From the NCBI GenBank assembly GCA_040905905.1, contig JBBDQN010000029.1, positions 1 to 64,000 on the forward strand: DNA of 64,000 nt, given 5' to 3'. The notes beneath the pieces were generated by a model, which worked only from the letters and a program-made list of their open reading frames with translations, had not been told where the DNA came from and did no database searches. Source of the DNA: JAICND01 sp040905905. Its GTDB lineage: Bacteria; Actinomycetota; Acidimicrobiia; Spongiisociales; ZC4RG35. Shown here one piece after another: positions 15,510 to 24,450 of the stretch (position 1 is the first letter of the stretch; each line of letters opens with the position of its first letter). The translations under genes and the position numbers were made by a program.

Positions 15510-17324
15510 ATGGACACCGTGGCTGCCACCCGTGAAAGGGTCCTTGCCGCCCAGTCGGAAGAGGACCGGCTTGAGGGGCTGATTCAACTGGCCTCGGCGT
15601 TGTACGAGTTCGACGCCAGCGAGGCCGTCAGCATCGCCGACGAGGCCATCTCCCTGGCGGAGGTTCGGTCGGACCGGTTGTCCATTGCGTGGGCCCGCCA
15701 TCATCGGGCCTGGGCCCTCAGTTCGCTCGGCCGGTTGGACGAGGCCCTGACCGAGCAGATGGAAGTCCTCGCCGAGTTCGAACGGCACTCCGATGGGAGG
15801 GGGGTGGGTCATGCGCTGATGGCCATCGGCGACCTCCATGGAGACGCCGGCGATACCTCGACGGCCCTCGACTATCTGGAACGTGCCTTCGGGCCTATGG
15901 AGGCGGCGGGGGACGAAGTAGGGCGGGGAGTCGTGTTGAACCTGACAGGAATCGCCCTGAGCCACGAGCAACGCCATAGCGAGGCTGCCTTCGTGTTCGA
16001 ACAGGCAGAACAGGTATTTGAGCGGTTGGACGACCCGGTTCGGGTTCCGATGACAAAGATCAACCGCGGTTTTGAGCTGTTGGCCATGGCCGCATCTACC
16101 AACGATGCGACCCACCTGGTGTCCGAGGCCGAGAAACTGGCGGCCGAGGCCATTGCGTGCGGCTTGGACCTGGGAGACGACGGCCGCAACACCGTGGCGT
16201 ACGGTCGCTCGCTACTGGCACGGGCCTATGCATCCTCCGAGCGACGCGATCAAGCCCTGATCGAAGCCGAAGTGGCGCAGGAGGTGGCGCTGGCCGGGGG
16301 TTTTGATTGGCTGGCGATCGAGATTGGGCTCGACCGCACAGCCTGGCTGACGCAGGACGGTCGCCTCGAAGAATCTCGCGATCTACTCGAGAAAATGGCG
16401 GCGGTGAGTTTGGAGAGCGACAACCGCCGGGCGACCGCCAGGGTCGCCGAGCTCAGAGCTGACATCCTGCAGGAGTTGGGCGACCACGTAGGCGCACTGG
16501 CCGCCTATCGCGAGTTCCATCGCCTCGATGGCACATTGCACACCGATGCTGCCGACGGCAGGGCCCGACTCACATCCGCCCGTCTGCAATTAGAAGGGGC
16601 CCATCGCGAAACCGAGCTCGCCCAGCTCCGGGTGGCCCAGTTAGAAGCATTGGACAACGACAAACGGGACTTCCTGGCGAGCGTGAGTCACGAGTTGCGG
16701 ACCCCGTTGGCAGCGGTTCTGGGTTTTGCGACCGAACTGGCCGATGCCTGGGATCGATTCGATGAGACAGAGGCGCGGGCAATCGTCGGACTGATCGCCA
16801 GGCAATCGGCCGACATTTCCAGCATCGTCGACGATCTCTTGACGATCACCCGGGTCGAAGCCGGCACCATGTTCGTATACCCGGCGTCGATCGACGCGGT
16901 AGAGAACCTGACGGGAACGGTATACACACTGGGTCTGGAGGCAGGGCGCGAGGTTCCTCTCAACGGAAATGCAATGGTGTGGGCCGATCCCACCCGCCTC
17001 CGCCAGATCGTCCGCAATCTCGTTACTAATGCCTTCAGATACGGGGGAGCCCGGATCCACATAGAGGTCGTTGACGAATCGGAGAAGGTGGCGATCGAGA
17101 TCCGCGACTCTGGAGGTCCGATTCTCCCGTCAAGGGTGGCAACCATGTTCGAACCCTTTGACCATGCCAACGATGGCGGGCGCACGCCCAACTCGGTGGG
17201 TTTGGGCCTGGCCGTTGCCCGCAGCCTTGCCCGGATGATGGGCGGCGACCTTGTCTACGCCTACGAAGACTCGGAGTCGGTCTTCCGACTCATCCTGAAC
17301 AAGCCCCCGGGACCGTTCTTGTGA
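15510..17324 (+). CDS. Soluble TPR-containing histidine kinase
   Basis: The 604-residue protein has no membrane helix. Residues about 15-340 are tetratricopeptide-like helical repeats (for example WARHHRAWALSSLGRLDEAL). A short coiled coil leads to a HisKA domain (FLASVSHELRTPLAAVLGF) and a HATPase domain (NLVTNAFRYGG, RDSGGPI, SVGLGLAVARSL). The D-box DSGGPILP departs from the usual DxGxG. No response regulator gene is adjacent, so it is an orphan kinase. TPR sensor domains usually bind proteins or peptides. ATG 15510 fits the start of the TPR region. Confidence 0.88.
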   Translation: MDTVAATRERVLAAQSEEDRLEGLIQLASALYEFDASEAVSIADEAISLAEVRSDRLSIAWARHHRAWALSSLGRLDEALTEQMEVLAEFERHSDGRGVGHALMAIGDLHGDAGDTSTALDYLERAFGPMEAAGDEVGRGVVLNLTGIALSHEQRHSEAAFVFEQAEQVFERLDDPVRVPMTKINRGFELLAMAASTNDATHLVSEAEKLAAEAIACGLDLGDDGRNTVAYGRSLLARAYASSERRDQALIEAEVAQEVALAGGFDWLAIEIGLDRTAWLTQDGRLEESRDLLEKMAAVSLESDNRRATARVAELRADILQELGDHVGALAAYREFHRLDGTLHTDAADGRARLTSARLQLEGAHRETELAQLRVAQLEALDNDKRDFLASVSHELRTPLAAVLGFATELADAWDRFDETEARAIVGLIARQSADISSIVDDLLTITRVEAGTMFVYPASIDAVENLTGTVYTLGLEAGREVPLNGNAMVWADPTRLRQIVRNLVTNAFRYGGARIHIEVVDESEKVAIEIRDSGGPILPSRVATMFEPFDHANDGGRTPNSVGLGLAVARSLARMMGGDLVYAYEDSESVFRLILNKPPGPFL

Positions 17325-17329
17325 ACGGT
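17312..17329. terminator. Short hairpin at the end of the kinase gene
   Basis: A perfect 7-bp stem (17312-17318 and 17323-17329, loop of four) spans the kinase stop codon between convergent genes. There is no T-run, so its role as terminator is weakly supported. Confidence 0.3.
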
Positions 17330-17364
17330 CACATGAACGCTCGGTCGGTCGGTCAAAAACGCCA

Positions 17365-18639
17365 CTAGCCGGCCAGCTCCCGCAACCGGCGTTGGAGATA
17401 CCGTCGTTCAGCTTCGTTCTGGGGGAGTTGGAGGGCTTCCAGGTAGGCGGTGATCGCCTCTTCGCGACGATCAAGTCGCCGCAGAAGATCGGCTCTGACT
17501 GAGTGCAGCAGGTGGTGATGGCTCAACCGGGAATCCTCCGACAACCGCTCAACCTCCTCGAGCCCGCGCAGGGGTCCGTCTCGCATTGCTAACGCCACTG
17601 CCCGGTTGAGGGCGACGACCGGCGACGGAGTCACTCTCAGCAAGAGATCGAACCACCCAATCGCCACATCCCAATCGGTCTCCGCAAACGAAACCCCTTC
17701 GGCGTGAGTTGCAGCAATCGCTGCCTGAATGACATACGGCCCCAACAACGACTGTTGCAACGCCGCCCGGACGTGACGGACGCCCTCGGAGATGGCGCCC
17801 GCGTCCCACAACGTCCGATCCTGATCCTCCAGCAAGATCAGATCGCCGACGGCGTCGACCCGGGCAGCCCGCCGTGAGTTGTGCAACAACATGAGTGCCA
17901 GAAGACCTCGCGGCTCTGCCTCGTCGGGCATGAGTTCGACTACCACTCGACCCAGCCGGATCGCCTCGGTGCAGAGCTCCATCCGGATCAACGCCTCTCC
18001 AGAGGAGGCCGCATAGCCCTCGGTGAAGATGAGATAGATGATCGCCAGTATCGAATTGAGGCGATCGGTGAGGGCGTGGTCCGGGGGCACGTCGAATGGG
18101 ATCCCGGCGATCTTGATCTTCCGTTTGGCCCTCACCAGCCGTTGCGCCATGGTCGCCTCGGGCACCAGGAAAGCGGCGGCGATCTCCGGGGTGGTCAGCC
18201 CGCCCAGCGTCCTCAGCGTCAACGCCACCCGCGCCTCTGTGGCCAGGGCAGGATGACAGCAGGCGAACATCAAACGGAGCCTGTCGTCGGTCAGGGCCGA
18301 GTCGGGCAACTGTTCGAAGGGATCGGGACTCATGGTGGGGTCGAACAAAAGATGCTGCTTAGCCTCGAACGTCCGCTGACGCCGCATACGGTCGATGGCC
18401 TTGTTACGGGCAGCGGTGAGAAGCCAGGCCAGCGGATCGCGGGGAAACCCGTCGGTCCGCCAGCGAGCGAGGGCAATGAGCCAGGCCTCCTGCAAGGCGT
18501 CCTCGACAGCATCGAGGTCACGAAGCTGGCGGACCAACGAGGCAACGGCCCGGCCCCAGATCTCGCGGTAGAGCCGGGCCGCCTCGTCGTCGAAGGTGTC
18601 GGTGTCTAGCGGCGTTTCAGGTTCCGGCGAGCCCGGCAC
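17365..18639 (-). CDS. ECF sigma factor of the ECF42 (DUF6596) type
   Basis: The 424-residue protein has sigma-2 ([30 protein letters not shown]) and sigma-4 ([20 protein letters not shown]) regions, then a long C-terminal extension with TPR-like helices ([33 protein letters not shown]). This is the ECF42 architecture, in which the extension is needed for activity and no anti-sigma factor is used. GTG 18639 gives a 23-base overlap with the DGPF gene; upstream sequence is that gene in another frame. ECF42 factors are known to pair with DGPF/YCII proteins, as here. Confidence 0.9.
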   Translation of the reverse strand: MPGSPEPETPLDTDTFDDEAARLYREIWGRAVASLVRQLRDLDAVEDALQEAWLIALARWRTDGFPRDPLAWLLTAARNKAIDRMRRQRTFEAKQHLLFDPTMSPDPFEQLPDSALTDDRLRLMFACCHPALATEARVALTLRTLGGLTTPEIAAAFLVPEATMAQRLVRAKRKIKIAGIPFDVPPDHALTDRLNSILAIIYLIFTEGYAASSGEALIRMELCTEAIRLGRVVVELMPDEAEPRGLLALMLLHNSRRAARVDAVGDLILLEDQDRTLWDAGAISEGVRHVRAALQQSLLGPYVIQAAIAATHAEGVSFAETDWDVAIGWFDLLLRVTPSPVVALNRAVALAMRDGPLRGLEEVERLSEDSRLSHHHLLHSVRADLLRRLDRREEAITAYLEALQLPQNEAERRYLQRRLRELAG

Positions 18640-19015
18640 GCTCCAACACCGCCTGCTGGTATTCCTCCCCCAGGGCCAGGATCGGCCGCAACTCGATGGA
18701 ACCGGTCTTAGACGCCGGGCAGGCAGCGGCAATGGCAATCGCCTCATCGAGGTCCTTGACCTTGAGGACGTAGTAGCCGCCCAGGACCTCTGCGGTCTCG
18801 GCGAATGGTCCGTCCGTCGTCAGAACCTCACCCCCACGAAGGCGAACCGTCGTGGCGGTCTCGGTTCCCTCGAGGGCTTCGCCCGCCTCCATAACACCGC
18901 GTTTTAGGAGGTCGGCGGTGTATTCGGTCCACTCAGCCATCGACGCCGCGCGAGCCTCCTCGCTCACCTGGGAGGGGTCGATTTCCTCCGTGTAGATCAA
19001 CAACAGATAACGCAT
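18617..19015 (-). CDS. YCII-related DGPF-domain protein
   Basis: The 132-residue protein has the hallmark [18 protein letters not shown] and the N-terminal MRYLLLIYT of the DGPF (YCII) family. Such genes are the usual partners and targets of ECF42 sigma factors; the sigma gene follows with a short overlap. The fold is ferredoxin-like and the biochemical role is unknown. Confidence 0.93.
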   Translation of the reverse strand: MRYLLLIYTEEIDPSQVSEEARAASMAEWTEYTADLLKRGVMEAGEALEGTETATTVRLRGGEVLTTDGPFAETAEVLGGYYVLKVKDLDEAIAIAAACPASKTGSIELRPILALGEEYQQAVLERAGLAGT

Positions 19016-19140
19016 GTCACTCCTTCTTTCTGATCCTCCCCGAACGGATCATGTCGGGGAACCCTTCGTCAACAAGGACGAACCATGACATGAGAATTCG
19101 ACATAGTCCAACAGGCACCGGTCGGTATGGTGGGGGTGGC

Positions 19141-20115
19141 GTGGAACCATCGGTTTTCGTCACGGGAGGGTCCGGCTTCGTCGGAGGAGCCGTCATCCGA
19201 TCGCTCATCGATGATCACTCGGTCAAAGCAATGGCACGCTCGCCGGCGGCAGCCGAAAAGGTGTCCAGTTTGGGAGCCGAGCCGGTGCTTTGTTCCCTCG
19301 CCAACGTGGGCCCGGAGCATGTCGGGGGTTGTGAAACGGTTGTTCACTGTGCTGCCGAAACCGGAGAGTGGGCGCCACCGGGCCAGTTTTTCGAGACCAA
19401 CGTCTTGGGTACCGCCAGGATGCTGGAGGCGGCCCGCGGCGGCGGAGTCCACAAATTCGTACACATCAGCACCGACTCCGTGCTTCTTGAGGGCCACCCC
19501 TTACGGGCGGTCGACGAATCGTCCCCGCTGCCCGGTCGCACCCCCCATGCCTACGCCGCCACCAAAGCCGCCGGAGAATCAGCCGTGATCGCCGCCAACG
19601 ACCCCCCTTCCTTTAGTACTGTCGCCGTCCGGCCCTGCCTGGTTTGGGGACCTGGTGACACGACGGTCCTGCCCGAGATCAGAACCATGGTCAACAAAGG
19701 CCAATTCCTGTGGTTGAGCGGTGGGCACCAGACCATCAGCACCACCAATGTCCAAAATCTGGCCCTGGGGGTCAGGCTGGTGATGACCCACGAATGCCCT
19801 GGCGAGGTGTTCTACATAACCGACGAAGACCCCTTGGAGATGCGGACCTTCCTCACCGGATACGTCGGCGCCAGCGGCATCGAGCTTCCCGACCGGTCGG
19901 TACCGGCTCCATTGGCCGCGCTGGCTGCCGGTGTGGTCGAGGCCGTGTGGCGGGTCTTTCGTCCTCGACACAAGCCGCCCCTCACTCGATTCGCGGTTGA
20001 GTTGCTTTCGAAAGATCATTACATCCACACCGACAAGGCCCGGCGCCTGCTTGGCTACCGACCGGCAGTGAGCATCGCGGCCGGAATCGAGGCGATCAGG
20101 TCAGGAGCTGCCTGA
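19141..20115 (+). CDS. NAD-dependent epimerase/3-beta-HSD-family protein
   Basis: The 324-residue protein is an extended short-chain dehydrogenase with the cofactor motif TGGSGFVGGAV and catalytic YAATK, with an upstream Ser/Thr in HISTDSVLL. It resembles sterol or dihydroflavonol-4-reductase-like enzymes acting on small or steroid-like substrates. I chose GTG 19141, which follows GGTGGGGG; a frame opening at 19051 adds residues unlike the family. The end overlaps the convergent gene by 15 bases. Confidence 0.85.
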   Translation: MEPSVFVTGGSGFVGGAVIRSLIDDHSVKAMARSPAAAEKVSSLGAEPVLCSLANVGPEHVGGCETVVHCAAETGEWAPPGQFFETNVLGTARMLEAARGGGVHKFVHISTDSVLLEGHPLRAVDESSPLPGRTPHAYAATKAAGESAVIAANDPPSFSTVAVRPCLVWGPGDTTVLPEIRTMVNKGQFLWLSGGHQTISTTNVQNLALGVRLVMTHECPGEVFYITDEDPLEMRTFLTGYVGASGIELPDRSVPAPLAALAAGVVEAVWRVFRPRHKPPLTRFAVELLSKDHYIHTDKARRLLGYRPAVSIAAGIEAIRSGAA

Positions 20116-20718
20116 GGGGGACTTACCTTGATGGGCCCGTTCACCGCGAGCAGCCATGGTGGCGGTCTCATTCACTCGACGGGATCGGGTCTCCTCCTTC
20201 TTCGCCCGAACGATCCATTCCAAGATCGACCTCTTGACCGACCTCGGAAAAGCCTCCCAATACGCGGAGGAACCGGGATTGGCGGCAAAGGCAGCCATTA
20301 GATCATCAGGGATGATGAGATCCTCCACCGCATCGAGGAGTTGCCAGGTGCCGTCCGCCTTGGCCGCTTCGACCACCCTGCGGCCGGCGGGAGCCATCCG
20401 ACCTTCCCTTTCAAGCATGTCGATTCGCACTTTGTTGGGCCGTGCCCAGCCACTACCCCGACGACGCGGCGAGAACCACAACATCGAGCGGTCATCGTCC
20501 AGCCGACTCCCCTTGCTGTCGACCCACCCAAAGCGGAGGGCCTCGATGACCGCATCCTCGTAGCCGATTGAGGGCTTGCCGGTGGTCCGCTTCCAATAGA
20601 CCAGCCAGATACCGCTGTCGCGGTCATGATTGGCTTCGAGCCAGTCGGCCCATTGGTCAACAGTCTCGATCAGGACCCGCTCCCCCTTGGGTCCGGCACC
20701 ATCCGCCGATGAACTCAT
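20101..20718 (-). CDS. YdeI/OmpD-associated family protein
   Basis: The 205-residue protein matches the YdeI pattern: WADWLEANHDRDSGIWLVYWKR, FGWVDSKGSRLDDDRSMLWF and the C-terminal SAYWEAFPRSVKRSILEWI. In enterics YdeI affects resistance to antimicrobial peptides, but the broader family is uncharacterised. The Lys/Arg-rich C-terminus (RAKKEETRSRRVNETATMA) is typical. It is convergent with the epimerase gene and upstream of nothing obvious on its strand. Confidence 0.85.
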   Translation of the reverse strand: MSSSADGAGPKGERVLIETVDQWADWLEANHDRDSGIWLVYWKRTTGKPSIGYEDAVIEALRFGWVDSKGSRLDDDRSMLWFSPRRRGSGWARPNKVRIDMLEREGRMAPAGRRVVEAAKADGTWQLLDAVEDLIIPDDLMAAFAANPGSSAYWEAFPRSVKRSILEWIVRAKKEETRSRRVNETATMAARGERAHQGKSPSGSS

Positions 20719-20740
20719 AATGTAGGTCCGAACCTAACTG

Positions 20741-21820
20741 TCAGCCGCGATCAGGGCCGTCAGTAGGTTCGACGCCGATCTCGGTTGCCTTGATCGACAC
20801 CCAGACAGGTGTTTCTGGAACCAAGCCCATCGTTCGGGCTGCGTCGCTGGTTATCTCAGCGGTGAGCGCCAGCGGCGGGCCCAACTGCACCCGCGATCTG
20901 TCGCCCAGATTCTCGACCAACCCGATCACCGTCTGCCAGGAGTTGCGCGGACTTCCCTCCGGCCTAGCGTTGTGAAGGGCGATGGCCCGCGGGTGAATCG
21001 TTACCAAAACCTTTCCCTCCAACCCGCGATCGGCAATTTGAATGGTGGCCCCGTCCACCTCTACCGACCCCCTCGAAGCTAGGCCCTGCAGAAGATTGGC
21101 ACCTGCCAGATCGGCAACGTAAGGGGTGCGAGGCCGGAGCCGAATCTGATCTGCGGTGCCGACCTGGCTAACCACACCGTTCTCAATGACGTGGATGACG
21201 TCAGCCAAAAGAAACGCTTCGGTCGCGTCGTGGGTGATCAGCAATCGGGGACCGGCAAAGTCGCCAAGATGGCCGGCCAGCAGGCGCCGGGTTTGCCCTC
21301 GCGCCGTCACGTCCAATGCTGACAGCGGCTCGTCGAGAAGCAACAAGCGTGGCTTTGAAGCCAGCGCCCGGGCCATCGCCACTCGCTGGGCCTGCCCACC
21401 CGACAGACCAGGGGGGCGGAGATCGGCTACCGCCTCCAACCCCAGCCGTTCGATCCATTCGTCTGCCAGCGCTCTTGAACGTATCCGGCCCTCTCCTACA
21501 GCCCGGGCGGAGAACGCGACGTTTTCGAAAACGGTGAGGTGCGGGAACAGGACATATTCTTGAAAGACCACCCCCACTCTCCGGTCCTCTACCGGCACAT
21601 GCACGGCCCGCATCGGGTCATCGAGCACCCTGCCATCGAGGACGATCCGCCCCTCGTGGATTGGGACTAGACCGGCCAGTGCAGCTACCGCGGTTGACTT
21701 GCCGGCACCATTGGGCCCCAACAAGGCAACAGTCTGGGCAGGTTCGATTTCGAGGTCGACGTCGAGCGTGAACCCTCCCCGCCGCACCACGATCCGGGCC
21801 TGGAGGCCGGTATCTGCCAT
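20741..21820 (-). CDS. modC: Molybdate ABC transporter ATPase
   Basis: The 359-residue protein has Walker A GPNGAGKSTAVAAL, signature LSGGQAQRVAMARAL and Walker B LLLLDEPLSALD. A C-terminal TOBE/Mop domain (about 275-350) may bind oxyanion. It is the last gene of modA-modB-modC, with four bases between modB and modC. The length and TOBE domain fit ModC. Tungstate or sulfate specificity cannot be fully excluded, but the ModA partner supports molybdate. Confidence 0.92.
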   Translation of the reverse strand: MADTGLQARIVVRRGGFTLDVDLEIEPAQTVALLGPNGAGKSTAVAALAGLVPIHEGRIVLDGRVLDDPMRAVHVPVEDRRVGVVFQEYVLFPHLTVFENVAFSARAVGEGRIRSRALADEWIERLGLEAVADLRPPGLSGGQAQRVAMARALASKPRLLLLDEPLSALDVTARGQTRRLLAGHLGDFAGPRLLITHDATEAFLLADVIHVIENGVVSQVGTADQIRLRPRTPYVADLAGANLLQGLASRGSVEVDGATIQIADRGLEGKVLVTIHPRAIALHNARPEGSPRNSWQTVIGLVENLGDRSRVQLGPPLALTAEITSDAARTMGLVPETPVWVSIKATEIGVEPTDGPDRG

Positions 21821-21824
21821 TTGA

Positions 21825-22616
21825 TCAGAGTGCCTTCCACCATCGGTCGCGAAGAAGGACGAGCACCACCAACGCGATCACGACCATCAACAGGCTGATC
21901 GCAACCGCCGCATCCCGATTGCTTTCCAGTGCGACAAACACCGCCAGCGGGAGCGTCTGAGTTCTCCCCTGCAAATTGCCGGCAAAGGTGATGGTTGCCC
22001 CGAACTCGCCAAAGGCGCGAGCCCAGGTCAGAACCATTCCGGCGGCTAGAGAAGGGGCGATAAGGGGAAGGGTGACCCGCCGGAGAACTGTCCAGCGGCC
22101 CGCTCCCAAGGTGGCGGCGGCACCTTCGAAACGTGGGTCGAGATTGCGAAGTGCCCCCTCGACGGTGATGACGAGGAATGGCATCGCCACAAAGGTGTTG
22201 GCGACAACCACCCCCCACAGTGAGAACGGGAGGAGGAACCCGGAGGCTTCATAAATGGGCTCTCCCAGCAAGCCGCGGCGACCGAGCGCAAACAAGAGAG
22301 CGGCTCCGCCAACCACGGGTGGGAGTACGAGCGGTAGCGTCACCAGCCCGCGGATTATGGATCGACCGGGAAACTCCGCACGGGCGAGCAACCATGCCAG
22401 CGGGACCCCGAGAATGGCTGCGATCGCCGATGCAGCCAGGGAGGTGATCAACGAAAGCCGGAGGGCGTCACCCACGACCGGACTCGTCAGCAATTCCCCC
22501 ATCCTGTTCCACGGGGTCCGGGCTACCAATCCGAGCAGCGGCACCACAAACAGCGCCATGCCTAGAACCCCCAACACCACCAACAGGATCGGCGGCCGTC
22601 GTTTCCGGGAGATCAA
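21825..22616 (-). CDS. modB: Molybdate ABC transporter permease
   Basis: The 263-residue protein has five to six membrane helices and the EAA loop EGAAATLGAGRWTVLRRVTL used to contact the ATPase. The TTG start at 22616 overlaps the modA stop (TTGA). It forms the channel of the molybdate importer with modA and modC on the same strand. Confidence 0.93.
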   Translation of the reverse strand: MISRKRRPPILLVVLGVLGMALFVVPLLGLVARTPWNRMGELLTSPVVGDALRLSLITSLAASAIAAILGVPLAWLLARAEFPGRSIIRGLVTLPLVLPPVVGGAALLFALGRRGLLGEPIYEASGFLLPFSLWGVVVANTFVAMPFLVITVEGALRNLDPRFEGAAATLGAGRWTVLRRVTLPLIAPSLAAGMVLTWARAFGEFGATITFAGNLQGRTQTLPLAVFVALESNRDAAVAISLLMVVIALVVLVLLRDRWWKAL

Positions 22617-23368
22617 GGCGACTGAAAACCAAAGTCTACGAACACGGCCTTACCCGGAGCCGAGATGACGAAAGCTACAAACGCGGCCGTCGCCTCCGGG
22701 TTGGTTCCTCCCCTCAGAGCCACAATCGGATATTCGGCGACCACGTTCAAGTCTTCAGGGATGTCGATGCCCTCGATGCCTGCACCGGCGGCGAGGACAT
22801 CGGTGACGTACACGATCCCGGCATCCAACTCACCCGCTTCAATCTTGGTAAGGAGGGCGCGTGCGTCAGGCTCGTTGGTGTCGAGTGATGCCGTCACGGC
22901 GGCGTTAGCCAAAGCCTGTCGGCCAAATGAACCACAGGGAACCTCCTCTGCGCACAAGCCGATCAGCAGGTCCGGATTGGCGAAATCCGCCAAACCCGTG
23001 ATCCCGGCAAGATTGCCGGCCGGCACTGCAACTTGTAACAGGTTGTGGACGAAGATCGTGGGAACGCCCACAACACCGCCTGCCTCTACCACCTGATCCA
23101 TGCTGGCGGTGTTGGCGGAAGCGAATACATCAGCCGGGGCGCCCTCGAGGATCTGTTCTCGGAGTGATGAACTGCTGGCCAGGTGGAGCACGACATCGAC
23201 CTCCGGGTATTCAACTTCGAAGGTCGCCTCGATCTGGCCAAAGGCGTCCCTCAACGAGGCGGCTGCAAACACCAGCAACTCTCCTCTATGTCCGGAGGGA
23301 TTGACCGAGCAGGCTGTGACCATGGCAATAAGCGCGACCGGAATTGCAATTCTCCTCGGCCGTGCCAT
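22613..23368 (-). CDS. modA: Molybdate-binding lipoprotein
   Basis: The 251-residue protein has a lipobox (IAMVTACSV) and the ModA pattern: LLVFAAASLRDAFGQI, HLASSSSLREQILEGAPADV, then AGIVYVTDVLAAG. The Ser residues in AAASL and ASSSSL lie where ModA contacts the oxyanion. It is the first gene of modABC. Molybdate uptake would serve molybdopterin enzymes such as the one at 7.6 kb. Confidence 0.93.
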   Translation of the reverse strand: MARPRRIAIPVALIAMVTACSVNPSGHRGELLVFAAASLRDAFGQIEATFEVEYPEVDVVLHLASSSSLREQILEGAPADVFASANTASMDQVVEAGGVVGVPTIFVHNLLQVAVPAGNLAGITGLADFANPDLLIGLCAEEVPCGSFGRQALANAAVTASLDTNEPDARALLTKIEAGELDAGIVYVTDVLAAGAGIEGIDIPEDLNVVAEYPIVALRGGTNPEATAAFVAFVISAPGKAVFVDFGFQSP

Positions 23369-23392
23369 GGCCCGAGATTATCTCTCCCTCGA

Positions 23393-23911
23393 TCAGGCGG
23401 TGATTCGCGTTCTTGGACGGCTGACGCCTACACCACCCTGGGTGTCTGCCCCGTACTTTTCGATTTCGGCATCGAGGTCGAGGCGACGGGAGGTTGGAGT
23501 CGTGTCTGATCCGAGAAGGTCTGCCGGGACCAGCCAACTGATCTCGAATTCGATCCCGTCGGGATCCTTGCCATAGAGGGCCTTGGTACTGCCATGGTCG
23601 GTAGCGCCCACCAGAGCACCCGCCTCCGACAACACTCCGAGAAAACGGACGAGATCAGCGAGGGTGTCAACCTCCCAGGCCAGGTGATAGAGACCTACCG
23701 CCGTCCGGCCTGCGGGCGAAGCCGTGGCACCCGCCCCGATGGAGAACAAACCGAGGTCGTGGTCATTGGTCGAACCCTCCGCCTGCAGAAACACAGCACC
23801 CGGGATAGGCATGGGGAGGGGGCGAAACCCAAGGATCTTGGTATAGAACTCGGCTGACTGGTTGGCGTCGCGGACGTACAGCACTGCATGGTTGAGTCGG
23901 TTGATAGGCAT
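23393..23911 (-). CDS. VOC-family (glyoxalase/dioxygenase-like) protein
   Basis: The 172-residue protein has two beta-alpha-beta-beta-beta units: INRLNHAVLYVRDANQSAEFYTKILGF and VGLYHLAWEVDTLADL, and KDPDGIEFEISW at the end. The His of NHAVLY, the His of LYHLAW and the Glu of GIEFE sit at typical metal-ligand positions. This resembles catechol-2,3-dioxygenase-like VOC proteins. The substrate is unknown. ATG 23911 follows AAAGGATC. Confidence 0.85.
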   Translation of the reverse strand: MPINRLNHAVLYVRDANQSAEFYTKILGFRPLPMPIPGAVFLQAEGSTNDHDLGLFSIGAGATASPAGRTAVGLYHLAWEVDTLADLVRFLGVLSEAGALVGATDHGSTKALYGKDPDGIEFEISWLVPADLLGSDTTPTSRRLDLDAEIEKYGADTQGGVGVSRPRTRITA

Positions 23912-24048
23912 AAGAGATCCTTTTGTGTGGTTGCTACCCCCAACCGACAGAGCGGACGTGGAATTCCGGCTTGATTGCGAAGACGGAAGGCGGAGGGCGG
24001 AAGCCCCGATGCCAGTGTCACCTAGCTCGCGGCCGTAGGATCTCGCCG

Positions 24049-24450
24049 ATGGAGTCAACACAAAGGGGCGCAGGAGGAACGAGTGGCGGAGTCGGGACGT
24101 TTCTGCTCGGCGCCGCAATGACCGTCGCCGGCGGCTACCTGCTGCTCACGTCCCTCCATGTCGTCAACGGGTTCGGTGGAGGCCTCTTCGGCCTCGGCGG
24201 CTTCAGGGTGACAGGAGGGATGATCCTGATTCTCTTCATCATCGGAATCGGGATCGTCTTCTACGACTCCAGTAAGTGGTATGGATGGGCCCTGGCGGCG
24301 GGCTCACTCCTCGCCCTGATCGTGGGCGCCATCGCCAGCGTCCGTTTTGCTTTCGATGGCATGTCCGCTTTCGACCTGATAGTCGTCCTGATCCTCTTGT
24401 TTGGAGGAATCGGGTTGGTGATGCGGTCGGTGAGGGAGAGCCCCTCGTAG
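24049..24450 (+). CDS. Small membrane protein of unknown function
   Basis: The 133-residue protein has four hydrophobic helices (GTFLLGAAMTVAGGYLLLTS, TGGMILILFIIGIGIVFYD, GWALAAGSLLALIVGAIASV, AFDLIVVLILLFGGIGLVM) and a short Gly-rich N-terminus. I do not recognise a functional family. It begins at ATG 24049, divergent from the VOC gene, and overlaps the open frame of the AlkZ-like gene downstream. Confidence 0.65.
   Translation: MESTQRGAGGTSGGVGTFLLGAAMTVAGGYLLLTSLHVVNGFGGGLFGLGGFRVTGGMILILFIIGIGIVFYDSSKWYGWALAAGSLLALIVGAIASVRFAFDGMSAFDLIVVLILLFGGIGLVMRSVRESPS

Noticed and set aside
19017..19208. 63-codon minus-strand frame upstream of the DGPF gene
   Set aside because: It overlaps the epimerase start, has no motif and no ribosome site.
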